A stretch of 64,000 bases of DNA from Planctobacterium marinum (GCF_036322805.1 NZ_AP027272.1:868001-932000), one strand, 5' to 3'; counted from the first letter of the stretch, positions 45,348-55,118 are shown. Made by a program: numbers and translations. The notes: generated by a model from the letters alone, not told the origin.

Positions 45348-45920
45348 TCAGGTACCCAACTCGTTGCCGTCCCATAGGCGTCTGATGTTGGGCAGATGCC
45401 TGAGAACAATGGTGCAGCTCATTAAAGTGATGCTCATAAACCAAGGTGAGCTGATGGCAAAAGCCAGAATCGGGGCCAAGCATACGGTTACTATGGCAGC
45501 CACTGAGGATATGCGCAGCTTTTTCATTATAGCCAGCCAAACGATGATGAGCGCCAATCCCATTATCCACTCCAATGCCAAGATCACACCAAATGCGGTA
45601 GCGACGGCTTTGCCTCCTTTGAAACCAAAAAATAGCGGGAAGATGTGTCCCAGGCAGGCAAATACCGCGCACAAGGCCACCACCAATTCAGGTTGTTGCA
45701 AATAAATCGCCAGTAGGACTGGCAACATCCCCTTGAGCATGTCAAACACAAAGGTGGCCAGCGCTGGCCATTTGCCACCTAGTCTGTATACGTTAGTCGT
45801 ACCCGGGTTCTCCGAACCCACACTTCTGGGGTCGGGTAAGCGCCAAAGCCGACAAATTAAAATCGCACTACAGACCGAGCCCAGATAGTAGGCCAGTACG
45901 GGGAGTAATACTGCTAACAT
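45348..45920 (-). CDS. plsY: Glycerol-3-phosphate acyltransferase PlsY
   Basis: 190-aa inner-membrane protein with about five helices that acylates glycerol 3-phosphate using acyl-phosphate (first step of phospholipid synthesis). The conserved motifs are visible: GSVCSAILICRLWRLPDPRS near residue 15-30, then SVGSENPGTTNVYRLGGKWP, and FFGFKGGKAVATAFGVIL (glycine-rich motif). It is divergent from folB, the usual neighbour. The 3' end converges on tsaD with a 144-bp gap that shows only a weak short hairpin. Confidence 0.95.
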   Translation of the reverse strand: MLAVLLPVLAYYLGSVCSAILICRLWRLPDPRSVGSENPGTTNVYRLGGKWPALATFVFDMLKGMLPVLLAIYLQQPELVVALCAVFACLGHIFPLFFGFKGGKAVATAFGVILALEWIMGLALIIVWLAIMKKLRISSVAAIVTVCLAPILAFAISSPWFMSITLMSCTIVLRHLPNIRRLWDGNELGT

Positions 45921-46008
45921 AATGAATCCAAACTGCGGTTAGACAAAAAAAGATAAATCAGTATGATTCCTGCAATGTTTCAATGCTTGCCCATTATACG
46001 CTGTCATT

Positions 46009-46389
46009 ATGGATAAAATCATTATCAACGGGTTACTTATCGACACCATTATTGGTGTTTACGACTGGGAAAGGGAAAAAAGTCAGAGAGTTATCCTCAA
46101 TCTGGTACTTAAAACCGACTTAAACTTGCCTATGCAGTCGGATAATGTAGCCGATACCATTGATTACGCTGCGATAGTGCAGCGTATCGAAAAACTTGCT
46201 GAGCAACACCGACCGGAATTACTGGAGCGCTTTGCAGAATTGATATTTGCCGATTTGTTTTCACTTTTTCCATTAACTGAAATTCAATTGCAAATCCTCA
46301 AGCCGGATATTTTGCAACAAGTGGATACCATTGGCATTGAGATAACACGTACGCGAGAGTTATATGTGCCAAAAGGAGTCAAAGGTTGA
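46009..46389 (+). CDS. folB: Dihydroneopterin aldolase
   Basis: 126 aa, folate pathway: converts dihydroneopterin to hydroxymethyl-dihydropterin and glycolaldehyde. Family pattern: [20 protein letters not shown] then [31 protein letters not shown] and [13 protein letters not shown], with the Glu and Lys/Tyr of the active site in the expected segments. It overlaps uppP by four bases. Confidence 0.95.
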   Translation: MDKIIINGLLIDTIIGVYDWEREKSQRVILNLVLKTDLNLPMQSDNVADTIDYAAIVQRIEKLAEQHRPELLERFAELIFADLFSLFPLTEIQLQILKPDILQQVDTIGIEITRTRELYVPKGVKG

Positions 46390-47183
46390 GCACTTTAGAG
46401 ATCATTATTCTGGCCTTAATCCAAGGCTTGTCAGAGTTTTTACCCATATCCAGTTCAGCACATTTGATTTTGCCGTCACAACTTTTTGGTTGGCATGATC
46501 AAGGGCTGGCATTTGATGTGGCCGTTCATGTGGGCAGTTTGTTGGCTGTCTTGTGTTATTTTCGCAAGGAGGTATTTCAGCTTACCGTGGGCTGGGGTCA
46601 ATCATTGTCTGGTAAAGTAACTGATGATGGCAAACTTGCCTGGATGATCATTTTAGCCACGATTCCGGTGATTCTGGTGGGCTTTATGGTCAAAGACTAT
46701 GTAGAAGGGTGGTTGCGCTCAGGCTATGTTATTGCCACTACCACTATACTGTTCGGGTTATTGTTGTACTGGGCGGACAAAGTTGCCAGCCGTCAGACAG
46801 AAACAGTGGAGTTAACCTGGAAAAAGGCGCTTATTATTGGTTTGGCTCAGGTTGCAGCCATTATTCCGGGGACTTCTCGTTCTGGGGTGACTATGACCGC
46901 AGCCTTGTTTTTGGGTATATCTCGGGAAAAATCTGCGCGTTTTTCTTTTTTGCTGTCTATTCCCACCATTCTTGGCGCTGGCACGATTTTAACTTACAAA
47001 TTGGTTACCGGTGAGCATGCTGTAAACTGGGAAGAGTTGTTATATGGTGTGGTACTGTCTTTCATCAGTGCCTACATCTGTATCACCCTGTTTTTGAAAT
47101 GGATATCCACGCTAGGTATGACACCATTTGTGATCTACCGTTTAATTCTGGGTATTGTGATTTTCGCGATCTTGTCTATTTGA
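46386..47183 (+). CDS. uppP: Undecaprenyl-diphosphate phosphatase
   Basis: 265-aa inner-membrane enzyme (BacA family) that recycles the C55 lipid carrier for peptidoglycan synthesis. The two signature motifs are [20 protein letters not shown] near the N-terminus and [20 protein letters not shown] then REKSARFSF in the middle, giving the catalytic Glu and Arg. It starts with TTG at 46386 overlapping the folB stop. Length normal. Confidence 0.96.
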   Translation: MSTLEIIILALIQGLSEFLPISSSAHLILPSQLFGWHDQGLAFDVAVHVGSLLAVLCYFRKEVFQLTVGWGQSLSGKVTDDGKLAWMIILATIPVILVGFMVKDYVEGWLRSGYVIATTTILFGLLLYWADKVASRQTETVELTWKKALIIGLAQVAAIIPGTSRSGVTMTAALFLGISREKSARFSFLLSIPTILGAGTILTYKLVTGEHAVNWEELLYGVVLSFISAYICITLFLKWISTLGMTPFVIYRLILGIVIFAILSI

Positions 47184-47193
47184 GGGACTGAAT

Positions 47194-47556
47194 ATGTCTG
47201 AAACTATCTTTACCAAAATCATCAATAAAGAAATTCCGGCTGAAATCCTCTACGAGGACGATGAGGCATTGGCGTTTAGCGATATTAATCCGCAAGCCCC
47301 CATTCACTTTTTAGTGATACCGAAAAAGCCTATTGCTACCATCAATGATATGGAAGCCGCTGACAAAGCATTGGTCGGACACCTGCATTGGGTGGCGGCA
47401 CATATTGCTGAGCAGCAGGGGTTTGCGCAGGAAGGTTTCAGAACTGTGATGAATTGCAACGAGCACGGCGGTCAGACAGTGTACCACATCCATCTGCACG
47501 TGTTGGCTGGGAAGCCTCTGGGTTGGCCACCTTATCAGGAAAGATTGAAGGTTTAG
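47194..47556 (+). CDS. hinT: HIT family purine nucleoside phosphoramidase
   Basis: 120 aa, HinT-type hydrolase of adenosine 5'-phosphoramidates. The N-terminus TIFTKIINKEIPAEILYEDD is typical. The histidine triad is HIHLHVLAGKPLGWPP near the C-terminus. It starts ten bases after the uppP stop and its stop codon overlaps that of the convergent MBL gene, so no terminator can lie between them. Confidence 0.95.
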   Translation: MSETIFTKIINKEIPAEILYEDDEALAFSDINPQAPIHFLVIPKKPIATINDMEAADKALVGHLHWVAAHIAEQQGFAQEGFRTVMNCNEHGGQTVYHIHLHVLAGKPLGWPPYQERLKV

Positions 47557-48314
47557 TTGGATGTGGCTTGCAGGCCAAATATCCGCGCTAATTTAGTTTT
47601 TACAGAGCGCCAATGGGTCGCTGGTCGCTCTGGCGCCTTGTTTTCCAGGTAATCAAAATCTTCGGCGGTTAATCTCACTTCGCCGCCATGGGCGAGTAGA
47701 ATACTAGTTGGAGACAGGTGGCGAACTCGCTGTAACGAAGCTTTGTAACGGTTTGGGTAAAAAACTGGATAGGGTGGAATGAATCGTTGTTTCACTTTCA
47801 CCATCAGGTCTGCCACGTAAACTCGATTGCTTGGCTGGTGCCATAGGGTTAGATCGCGATCGGTATGCCCTTGGGTGAACAGTACCTTCCACTGCTCAAA
47901 GCCCGGAATGGAGTCTCCGTCGTTTAGTGCAATATCCGGGGTAATGTAGGGCGAATACCAAATCAGACGGCGTCTCTTACGCATCCGGCCCGCCACCCAA
48001 TGAGCCAGCAAAATATCGGTTAAATGCATCAGCAAACCATCGATGCCGCGATACCATTGACCGGGCACATTGGCACTGACAATCTGGGCCTTGCAAACTT
48101 GTCGCAGTGCCCTGGCACCGCCAGCGTGGTCGGGATGCATGTGGGTAACCACCACGATTTTTAAATCATTGAGCGGGCGGTGTAACTGTTTGTTGATAAA
48201 GTCACAAATGGTCCCAACGTCAGCACGTGATGCGCCATCTAATAGCATGAGTCCCCATGACTCTTCCACTAGCCAGATATCTTGAATGTAGCCTTCGATG
48301 CGATGCAACTTCAT
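47553..48314 (-). CDS. Metallo-beta-lactamase fold hydrolase
   Basis: 253 aa. The zinc motif VVTHMHPDHAGGARAL (HxHxDH, about residue 57) is preceded by WGLMLLDGASRADVG; a downstream His is in LFTQGHTDRDLTLWH, and the Asp in VYVADLMVKVKQRF. The pattern is that of glyoxalase II-like or lactonase-like MBL proteins; the substrate cannot be told. No signal peptide. It converges with hinT with a four-base overlap. Confidence 0.85.
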   Translation of the reverse strand: MKLHRIEGYIQDIWLVEESWGLMLLDGASRADVGTICDFINKQLHRPLNDLKIVVVTHMHPDHAGGARALRQVCKAQIVSANVPGQWYRGIDGLLMHLTDILLAHWVAGRMRKRRRLIWYSPYITPDIALNDGDSIPGFEQWKVLFTQGHTDRDLTLWHQPSNRVYVADLMVKVKQRFIPPYPVFYPNRYKASLQRVRHLSPTSILLAHGGEVRLTAEDFDYLENKAPERPATHWRSVKTKLARIFGLQATSN

Positions 48315-48369
48315 AACTATTAGGTGATGTTAATGATGATTAGTTCAACGAATTGTAGCAAGCAATGAT

Positions 48370-48396
48370 GCGGATTCAAACGAGTGTTTGAATCCG
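48370..48396. repeat. Perfect 12-bp inverted repeat downstream of the M49-like gene
   Basis: GCGGATTCAAAC and GTTTGAATCCGC with a GAGT loop. It lies 27 bp after the peptidase stop (minus strand) without a T run on either side. It may be an mRNA 3'-end stabiliser, a Rho-assisted terminator or a protein site. Confidence 0.65.
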
Positions 48397-48422
48397 CTTA
48401 ATCGTTTAGTCGTTCAGAGTAA

Positions 48423-50102
48423 TTAAAGACCCAATACCTTTTTACCTTGTGTAAAGGTAATGTCTACAGGAATATTGGCTTCAGACAAACGGTCGAGGTC
48501 GGCTTGCAGTGCGTCATCGATAATACCTTTTTCGGCTACCAGTTTTGCCACACCAGCATAATCACCATTGCCTTGCAGAGTGAGTATTAGCTCAGACAAG
48601 TTACTAACAGCATTTTGCATTTTTGCCATGTCCACTGAGTATTGGCCTTGGGCATTGCGACTAAAGGCCCCTTGCTCTTTAAAGTAGTTAAAGCGCACCA
48701 TATTAGCTTTGCCATGAGCACTGGAAGCGCCAAATCTTACAGAGCGGAAAATACCAGCCATGAAGGTGGTGTAGTAGTCTTGCAATACGCCTTCCGTGAT
48801 CTCACCTTTTTCCAGCAGTTGCTGAATCATATACAGGCCAAGGACATCAGCTTTACCTTCTTCCAGTGCCGAGGCATGTTCTTTCAGCGCCTGGCGCACT
48901 GTACCTTTGTCATTGATGGTGTTTTTGATGCCCAGGCCATGAGCTACCTCATGAAACATGGTATTGGCGAAAAATGCATTAAAGGTAATATTCTGGCGCT
49001 GCTCTGGCACAATGAGTTGTTCTGCAATTGGCACCAGTATGTGATCAAACTTAGCGCGCATGGCGTTTTTTAACTGCAAACGACGGGTGCCTTTAGAGAG
49101 TTGCACTTCTTCATCGTTAGGCAAGTTAATAGCAATGGTTTTGCTACCTGCGTTCGAGTGACCTGCATAGTAGATAACGTCGTAAGCATTGAGATCGGCA
49201 TTGGCTCCCGGCGTTTCTTGTTTATACTGCTCTGGTACTGGTAAACCGCGCTGTAATTCAGGTAAGAACTGTGCGTATTTAGCCAGACGCTCACTCCATT
49301 GCAGATCTTTTATCAGTACATAAGACTCAAACGCAGCACGATAACCAAACAACTGATCTTCGTAAGTTTCAATGGGACCATAAACCAGTTCAATGGGATT
49401 GGTTTTCATGTCCATCCAGGCAAAGTCTGATGCCTGATAATCATCACTTAACAGAGCCTCGGCGCGCATATTCAGGTAGTTGGCAAACTCTTCATTGTCT
49501 GCAAGTAATGCCGCCTGCTTTAATAACCCTGCGGCGCGTTGCAATTGTACTTTATATTTTTCTGAATAAGGGGTTAATGTCAGCTCACCATTGTTGCGTT
49601 CAACAATGGAATAAAGGCCGTCTTTGCCGGTTTGTTGCCAGCTTTCAAACTCTGCTTTATCCATATCTGCAGGGTAGAATTGTGCGCCGTGAGATTTAGC
49701 TTCGACATGACTCAAGAAAGCTTTGTCACCATCCAGTCTGTCCCAAGGTCCATAATTAATCTCTGCAAATTTGCGTACTTTTTCATCTTTGATGGCGGAG
49801 ATGAGTGCTTCTTTATCTGGACCATAAGCCTGTTGCCAGAATAGATCATCCATGATGACGGATGCATCTATCAGCACTGCCAGCATTTCTTTTTGGTTCT
49901 CAGACAAATGTGACAGGTCGGCCGTTAGCTCAACCTCTTTGTAAATATTCAAACGATCTTTGAATTCAGGTAAGAGTGCATGTTGTTCTGCGGGTTCTGG
50001 TGATGAGACAACGGCCCCAGTTTCCGGGGCGGGCTGACAAGCACTCAAAAGGCATACCGAGACAGCGCCAATCAAAGCACTAAGTGGATGTTTTTTAATC
50101 AT
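48423..50102 (-). CDS. M49-like (dipeptidyl-peptidase III family) zinc peptidase lipoprotein
   Basis: 559 aa from ATG 50102. The N-terminus MIKKHPLSALIGAVSVCLLS then AC gives a lipobox, so it is an exported lipoprotein. The zinc site is FHEVAHGLGIKNTIND (His384, Glu385, His388) with the third ligand in ASALEEGKADVLGLYMI about 40 residues later. The latter resembles the EE-x-x-A-(D/E) motif of peptidase family M49. Classical DPP III has HExxxH; this has HExxH, which defines a bacterial subgroup sometimes annotated 'dihydrofolate reductase/Zn-dependent hydrolase'. Peptide cleavage in the periplasm is likely but unproven. Confidence 0.8.
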   Translation of the reverse strand: MIKKHPLSALIGAVSVCLLSACQPAPETGAVVSSPEPAEQHALLPEFKDRLNIYKEVELTADLSHLSENQKEMLAVLIDASVIMDDLFWQQAYGPDKEALISAIKDEKVRKFAEINYGPWDRLDGDKAFLSHVEAKSHGAQFYPADMDKAEFESWQQTGKDGLYSIVERNNGELTLTPYSEKYKVQLQRAAGLLKQAALLADNEEFANYLNMRAEALLSDDYQASDFAWMDMKTNPIELVYGPIETYEDQLFGYRAAFESYVLIKDLQWSERLAKYAQFLPELQRGLPVPEQYKQETPGANADLNAYDVIYYAGHSNAGSKTIAINLPNDEEVQLSKGTRRLQLKNAMRAKFDHILVPIAEQLIVPEQRQNITFNAFFANTMFHEVAHGLGIKNTINDKGTVRQALKEHASALEEGKADVLGLYMIQQLLEKGEITEGVLQDYYTTFMAGIFRSVRFGASSAHGKANMVRFNYFKEQGAFSRNAQGQYSVDMAKMQNAVSNLSELILTLQGNGDYAGVAKLVAEKGIIDDALQADLDRLSEANIPVDITFTQGKKVLGL

Positions 50103-50419
50103 AATTTTCTCTTTTTCTGCATTTTTATCGAAAAACCTGACATACCATCCGGCAACTTGGCACAAAAATCAAATTTAGCGCCCATTAGCTTATTAAAAAA
50201 AACAAATTAATTTGAGTCAGATCAGATAAATGCCTGGTGAATCGAAGAAAATAAATTAAACTCATGGTGAAGGGTGTTGATTTGACGAGACCTGTAGTTT
50301 CCTCATCCCAAAGTAGTATGGCAACGAAGTTATTGGTCACGTTAGCATAGTTCACCCGCTTATATTTATAATTCATCTGGCATCGATGTAATGCCCGGAT
50401 ACTTGGAAAAGGTTGGAAA
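50103..50419. other. Divergent intergenic region, M49-like gene / HDOD gene
   Basis: 317 bp, AT-rich, with the two genes reading outwards. It must contain both promoters. I found no recognisable operator or small gene; a short palindrome AAATTAATTT lies near 50205-50214. Confidence 0.35.
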
Positions 50420-51256
50420 ATGTCCACTGAAAACGCATTGCTCACCATTCTGGTGGAAAAAATTAATAACGATACTTTGGTGCTACCAACACTGCCTGCG
50501 ATAGCACTGAAGGTAAGAAAGGCGGCTGATGACCCCGAAATTAATCTTAACGCTATGGCGGAAGTGATTGGACTGGACCCATCGTTGTCAGCGCGGATCA
50601 TTAAGATTGCTAACAGTGCCTATCTAGGACGCACTATAAAAGTAGAATCTTTGAACCAGGCTGTGACACGTATCGGCCTTACCCAAATCAAGAATATTGC
50701 CACCGCACTAGCTATGGAGCAGCTGTTTGTCAGTAAAAACGAAGTGGTTAAAGGTTATATCAATAAAATTTGGGATCGTACTGTGGACGTGGTGGCCAAT
50801 GCGTTGGCATTGTTCCGCATCTACCAAGATGAAACCAAAGATCGTCGTTTAAACGTTGATACCCTGACATTGTGCTCTTTAGTACACAATATCGGTATTT
50901 TACCGATCCTTACCGAAGCAGAGCGCCATGAAGAAGTGTTTGCCAATCCCGCATTTTTGAATGTGGCGGTGCAAAAACTCTCTGGCCAACTGGGTGGAGC
51001 CATTACTAACGAGTGGGGCTTTGGTAAAGACTTTGTGCAAGTTGCAGAAAGTTGGCGCAATATGAAGGTGCAAACCGAGGCTGTGTCCTATCTGGATTTC
51101 GTGCGCATGGGAGCTGCGGTTGCCGGCCATGTTAACAGCCAGAAAGACGCCATCTTGAATATATGCATGAAGAAAAACATGATCAGCGATTTGGCGCTGG
51201 TGGAGAGTCCGGAATACAAAGAAATGAAAGAAACCGGGAAAGCGATATTTAGCTAG
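50420..51256 (+). CDS. HDOD domain protein
   Basis: 278 aa, essentially one HDOD domain: NDTLVLPTLPAIALKVRKAA, VIGLDPSLSARIIKIANSAY, SLNQAVTRIGLTQIKNIATA and, further on, SLVHNIGILPIL. The catalytic HD pair of true HD-GYP phosphodiesterases is absent (HN in place of HD), so it is presumably a signalling scaffold. No partner domain or transmembrane segment. A strong terminator follows. Confidence 0.88.
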   Translation: MSTENALLTILVEKINNDTLVLPTLPAIALKVRKAADDPEINLNAMAEVIGLDPSLSARIIKIANSAYLGRTIKVESLNQAVTRIGLTQIKNIATALAMEQLFVSKNEVVKGYINKIWDRTVDVVANALALFRIYQDETKDRRLNVDTLTLCSLVHNIGILPILTEAERHEEVFANPAFLNVAVQKLSGQLGGAITNEWGFGKDFVQVAESWRNMKVQTEAVSYLDFVRMGAAVAGHVNSQKDAILNICMKKNMISDLALVESPEYKEMKETGKAIFS

Positions 51257-51280
51257 TTTAAACCAAACTATATATCCAAC

Positions 51281-51309
51281 AAAAAAGGAACACAGCGTGT
51301 TCCTTTTTT
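51281..51309. terminator. Bidirectional terminator between HDOD gene and rdgC
   Basis: AAAAAAGGAACAC and GTGTTCCTTTTTT pair perfectly around an AGC loop, giving a T run on each strand. The genes converge here. Confidence 0.9.
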
Positions 51310-51329
51310 ACTTCTCAATCCGCTTGTTT

Positions 51330-52232
51330 TTAATCTTCTTCGTGCAGGTCAAAGGTGTCTTGCAAGTAGGCCACAAAGCGCACCAACTCTCCCGACATCA
51401 ACGCAAAGTCTGCATCTAGCTTGGCTGCTTTTTGGTCTTTGGGGATGTCATCGTTTTGCTCACGCATAACATCGGTAAACTTAATGCGTTTGATGGATAA
51501 GTCTTCCTGCAAAATAGCCGTAAGCGTATCTTCCCATTTGAGGGCAATTTTCTGTACTGACTTGCCAGAAGCAATATGATTAAGCATCTCTTCCGAGGTC
51601 AGATCCTGGTTTTTACAGCGAATAATGCTGGCTTCTTCGGCCTCGTCTTTAAACTCTGCTTCGTCTTGTAATTCCAATCCTGCGGGCACCTTGTTGTCCG
51701 TTAGCCAGCTGGTGAGTTCCGCTGCAATACTGGTGCGTCCCAAGGGCACGACAGGCAATGAACCCATGGCTTTACGCAACATAGCTAAAAACGTTTCGGC
51801 TTTGCCATCTGCCGAAGCATCAACGAATACCAGGTTCTCTTTGGGACTGAACATGCCGTGCAGATAACTATTTTTAGTAAACGCCTGGGGCAATAAACGG
51901 TGAATAATTTCTTGTTTGAGATCTTGTTTTGCCTTTTTGCCCACGGGCGCGCCTGTTTCAGACTCGATTTGCGCCACTTTCTCTTCGAGTTCGGCGTTAA
52001 CCACTGATGAGGGCAATAAGCGTTCTTGCTTTTTCAGTGTTAACAGAAAGCGGCCATTAGCCAGGTGAAACAGCTCCTGCCCACCTTCTAGCGGAGCCAC
52101 CCAACCCATAGTGGCCAGTTCTTGTTTGCCGCAATGGCGAAAGGCCACTTCGGTGAGTTGTTGTTGTAAGTCTTCGGGGGAAACGTCAAGGGATTCGGTA
52201 ATAGAGTAAACTTTTAAATTTTTAAACCACAT
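51330..52232 (-). CDS. rdgC: Recombination-associated protein RdgC
   Basis: 300 aa from ATG 52232 (MWFKNLKVYSIT), the usual N-terminus; the open frame extends eight codons upstream. Family segments: FRHCGKQELATMGWVAPLEG, IHRLLPQAFTKNSYLHGMFS and LADNKVPAG-type loop, then IKRIKFTDVMREQNDDIPKD near the C-terminus. RdgC forms rings on DNA and restrains RecA. Length normal for the family. Confidence 0.95.
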   Translation of the reverse strand: MWFKNLKVYSITESLDVSPEDLQQQLTEVAFRHCGKQELATMGWVAPLEGGQELFHLANGRFLLTLKKQERLLPSSVVNAELEEKVAQIESETGAPVGKKAKQDLKQEIIHRLLPQAFTKNSYLHGMFSPKENLVFVDASADGKAETFLAMLRKAMGSLPVVPLGRTSIAAELTSWLTDNKVPAGLELQDEAEFKDEAEEASIIRCKNQDLTSEEMLNHIASGKSVQKIALKWEDTLTAILQEDLSIKRIKFTDVMREQNDDIPKDQKAAKLDADFALMSGELVRFVAYLQDTFDLHEED

Positions 52233-52366
52233 TGTCTTCAACTTGTCAGTTGTCAAAACTTACTTCAGCTATCCCGCAGCTAAGTTTTGAGATGTAAAAA
52301 AAGAGGCAGGAGATTAGCAGGTCTGCACCTGCTGATCCAGTTTAAAAACCAAGGGGTAAATGTTGC

Positions 52367-54103
52367 TTAACTAGCGCGTTTGTTTTGCGGGAAACTAATT
52401 ATGTAACGCAAGCCTTTGCCCGGCTCGCTCTCAGCTTCGATTTTACCGCCTAGTGTTTGCGTCACCAAGTTATACATGATGTGGGTTCCCAAACCGGAGC
52501 CGCCCTTGCCGCGACGAGTAGTAAAGAAGGCGTCGAAATGTTTGTCTAACATTTCTTTGTTTAACCCTTTGCCATCATCCTGGTAGTCGATATTTACTTG
52601 ATTATCGTCACTCCATATTTTCATCTTGATATGACCCTCTTTGACATTTTCAAAGCCATGGATGAGAGAGTTCATAATCATGTTGGTGACAATTTGTGCC
52701 ACCGCGCCAGGAGCACACCGCACCGTCAGATCTTCGGGACATTCTACGTCGATTGTATGGTTGGTTTTTTTGAATTTCGGCGCCAGCGACTGGGTGACTT
52801 CACGGATGTATTCTTTCATGTCTACGTCACGCTCTGCTTCACTGGTTTGGTCTACGGCTACTTGCTTAAAGCTGGCGACTAAATCTGAGGCGCGATTCAG
52901 GTTAGATAACAACAGCGTTGTGGTTTGACCCGCTTCATCGATAAAGGCATTCATGGTTTTGCTGGTGAGCTTTTTCTCATCGAATGCCGTTTGCAGTGAT
53001 TTCAGTCGGTCTTGTAAAAAGCTCGCTGCTGTAACGCTCACTCCGATAGGCGTGTTCACATCATGAGCGATACCTGCAACTAAGCCCCCCAAAGACGCCA
53101 TGCGCTCCGATTCCACCAGCTGGTCCTGAGCTACTTTCAAAGTTTCCATTGACTCTGCCAATTCATTATTCTTGGCGCGCAAGGTGTCTTCGGCAAATCG
53201 GCGGCTGTCGTTTTCTCGTTTCAGCTCTTCCTGTTTCACCATCAGCTCATCTTTCTGCTGTTCCAGGTCCAGCATTATCTTGGATAAACTGGCGGTCTTC
53301 TTGGCGACCCCTTGTTCTAACATGAGGTTTTGTTCATCCAGTTTGCGATTGGCTTCTTTGAGATCGGATTGTGCACCGCCGAGACGATTTTGAAAATCAA
53401 TGAGATCATCAACCAGCTTATTATAGGCATCCCGCAGTACTGCCAATTCGTTATCGTCTTCTATTTTTACCTGCAGTTTGGAAGATTCCAGACGATCTAT
53501 ATCAAACTCGTTTATTTGATGAGTAAGGTCGGATAGTGGCTCGGTAAGCATGCGCCGGAAGGCATTGAGAAACAGGAATACTAAAAAGCCAGTTTTTAAT
53601 ATGGCATTACCAATCAGGAAGAACACCCCCACCTGAATACGACCAAATATAATTTCGAAACTGGAATAGAGGGTCACATCACCGACATTAGAGGTACGCC
53701 CCGAAAATTCGAAGATCAGTGGGAAGGTGTAACCAAAAGTGCCACCACCGTGATCTTGCATAACCCCAGTGCTGACTGGATCCATCTGCAACACAACGGT
53801 TCGGCCAAGATCGGCAATATAGTTGCCATTTTCGTCACGAATTTGCACGCCTTCGACGATGGGCAGTTCCATTAAGCCTTCGGCGATAGACTGTGCCTGG
53901 GGAGTATTGAGCTCCCAAATAGCTCGAGTGAGACTGGTACTAAAGGTATTTTTAAGAGTTTGCAGTTCACTCTGGATGTGGTTCTTGGCATTCAGGTATT
54001 CGGTCAGGATCTGCCCAACGGTGACGATAAGTGTAAGAATGAAATAAACAGAAAGCACTCTGGTCAAAAGCTTTCTAGATAATCCGACTTTAACCTTTGA
54101 CAT
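52367..54103 (-). CDS. Orphan membrane sensor histidine kinase
   Basis: 578 aa. A first helix lies near residues 12-32, then a periplasmic sensor of about 125 residues, a second helix, a HAMP-like linker and a long coiled coil (about residues 230-330). The kinase core starts GGLVAGIAHDVNTPIGVSVT with His347 as the phospho-acceptor. The N-box is VTNMIMNSLIHGFENV, with G-boxes DDGKGLNKE and GKGGSGLGTHIMYNL. The HDVNTP phospho-box places it in the HPK4-like group. No response regulator adjoins in the same orientation; phoB is divergent and has its own PhoR. Signal unknown. Confidence 0.88.
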   Translation of the reverse strand: MSKVKVGLSRKLLTRVLSVYFILTLIVTVGQILTEYLNAKNHIQSELQTLKNTFSTSLTRAIWELNTPQAQSIAEGLMELPIVEGVQIRDENGNYIADLGRTVVLQMDPVSTGVMQDHGGGTFGYTFPLIFEFSGRTSNVGDVTLYSSFEIIFGRIQVGVFFLIGNAILKTGFLVFLFLNAFRRMLTEPLSDLTHQINEFDIDRLESSKLQVKIEDDNELAVLRDAYNKLVDDLIDFQNRLGGAQSDLKEANRKLDEQNLMLEQGVAKKTASLSKIMLDLEQQKDELMVKQEELKRENDSRRFAEDTLRAKNNELAESMETLKVAQDQLVESERMASLGGLVAGIAHDVNTPIGVSVTAASFLQDRLKSLQTAFDEKKLTSKTMNAFIDEAGQTTTLLLSNLNRASDLVASFKQVAVDQTSEAERDVDMKEYIREVTQSLAPKFKKTNHTIDVECPEDLTVRCAPGAVAQIVTNMIMNSLIHGFENVKEGHIKMKIWSDDNQVNIDYQDDGKGLNKEMLDKHFDAFFTTRRGKGGSGLGTHIMYNLVTQTLGGKIEAESEPGKGLRYIISFPQNKRAS

Positions 54104-54375
54104 TCAACGTAGCCCTTCGTTTTTTGCTATTTCCTGCTGTGATAAACACTGAGTTGGCCTCATTGTTATGCTACCCGGACAATAATAGTGAAATTTTGCT
54201 GCTCCTCGGCTAAGAATATGCAGAAAATAGCAAATAGACAAGGAACCCGGTGGCTTTAATTTTCGGTTATGTCACTATAAAACCACTTGTTTTTGAGAGT
54301 TCGCTGAGAAACTTTCATAATTTTGTCATTAAAACGACAAATAATTGCCGCGGCTAAAATGAGCGAGGGTAAAAA
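54104..54375. other. Divergent region, histidine kinase / phoB
   Basis: 272 bp containing the Pho box at 54312-54329 and, presumably, promoters for both genes. No small reading frame is evident. Confidence 0.4.
54312..54329 (+). promoter_or_regulatory. Pho box upstream of phoB
   Basis: CTTTCAT-AATT-TTGTCAT: two 7-mers each 6 of 7 to the PhoB half-site CTGTCAT, 11 bp apart, 46 bp before the GTG. This supports autoregulation of phoBR under phosphate starvation. Confidence 0.8.
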
Positions 54376-55065
54376 GTGAGTAAAAAAATTCTGGTAGTAG
54401 AAGACGAAGCCCCCATCAGGGATATGATCAAGTTTGTCCTGGAGCAATCTGATTTTGACGTGACAGAAGCTGAAGATTTTGATGTTGCTTTAGAGGCTGT
54501 GGTGGAACCTTATCCAGAAATTATTTTACTGGATTGGATGCTTCCCGGCGGCAGTGGTATTCAGCTGGCGAAAAAGTTGAAGCAACACGAGCACACCAAA
54601 GACATTCCCATCATAATGTTGACGGCTCGTGGTGAAGAAGAGGATAAAGTACGAGGCCTGGACGCCGGTGCTGATGATTACATTACTAAACCCTTTTCTC
54701 CCAAAGAACTCGTTGCGCGTATTAAGGCTGTTCTGCGACGTACTTCTCCCACTTCCAACGAAGAGCCTATCAGCTTTAGTGGTTTAATATTAGATCCGGT
54801 TTCACATCGCGTAACTTCCCATGGCAATGCTCTAAAGCTTGGGCCAACTGAATTTAAACTGCTACACTTTTTTATGACCCACTCAGAGCGAGTTTACAGT
54901 CGTGAACAGCTACTGGATAATGTCTGGGGTACTAATGTGTACGTTGAAGATCGCACTGTTGATGTGCATATCCGTCGCTTGAGAAAAGCGATTTCAGGGC
55001 ATGGTCATGAAAACATGATTCAGACCGTTCGTGGCTCTGGTTATCGTTTTTCGGCGAAACAATAA
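54376..55065 (+). CDS. phoB: Phosphate regulon response regulator PhoB
   Basis: 229 aa. Receiver domain: [20 protein letters not shown], phospho-acceptor Asp53 in [11 protein letters not shown], and the conserved Lys in [20 protein letters not shown]. OmpR-type winged helix: [20 protein letters not shown] then [14 protein letters not shown]. The start is GTG 54376. phoR begins 53 bp downstream. It activates phosphate-acquisition genes through Pho boxes, one of which lies in its own promoter. Confidence 0.96.
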   Translation: MSKKILVVEDEAPIRDMIKFVLEQSDFDVTEAEDFDVALEAVVEPYPEIILLDWMLPGGSGIQLAKKLKQHEHTKDIPIIMLTARGEEEDKVRGLDAGADDYITKPFSPKELVARIKAVLRRTSPTSNEEPISFSGLILDPVSHRVTSHGNALKLGPTEFKLLHFFMTHSERVYSREQLLDNVWGTNVYVEDRTVDVHIRRLRKAISGHGHENMIQTVRGSGYRFSAKQ

Positions 55066-55118
55066 AAATCCAATGGGCACCAATGTGGAGGGTGCCCTGA
55101 AGCAGAAAAGGTCCGTTT

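Noticed and set aside
52316-52333. AGCAGGT/ACCTGCT hairpin between the histidine kinase and rdgC
   Set aside because: No immediate T run in the kinase direction; the T-rich stretch is about 20 bp further on, so I did not call a terminator.
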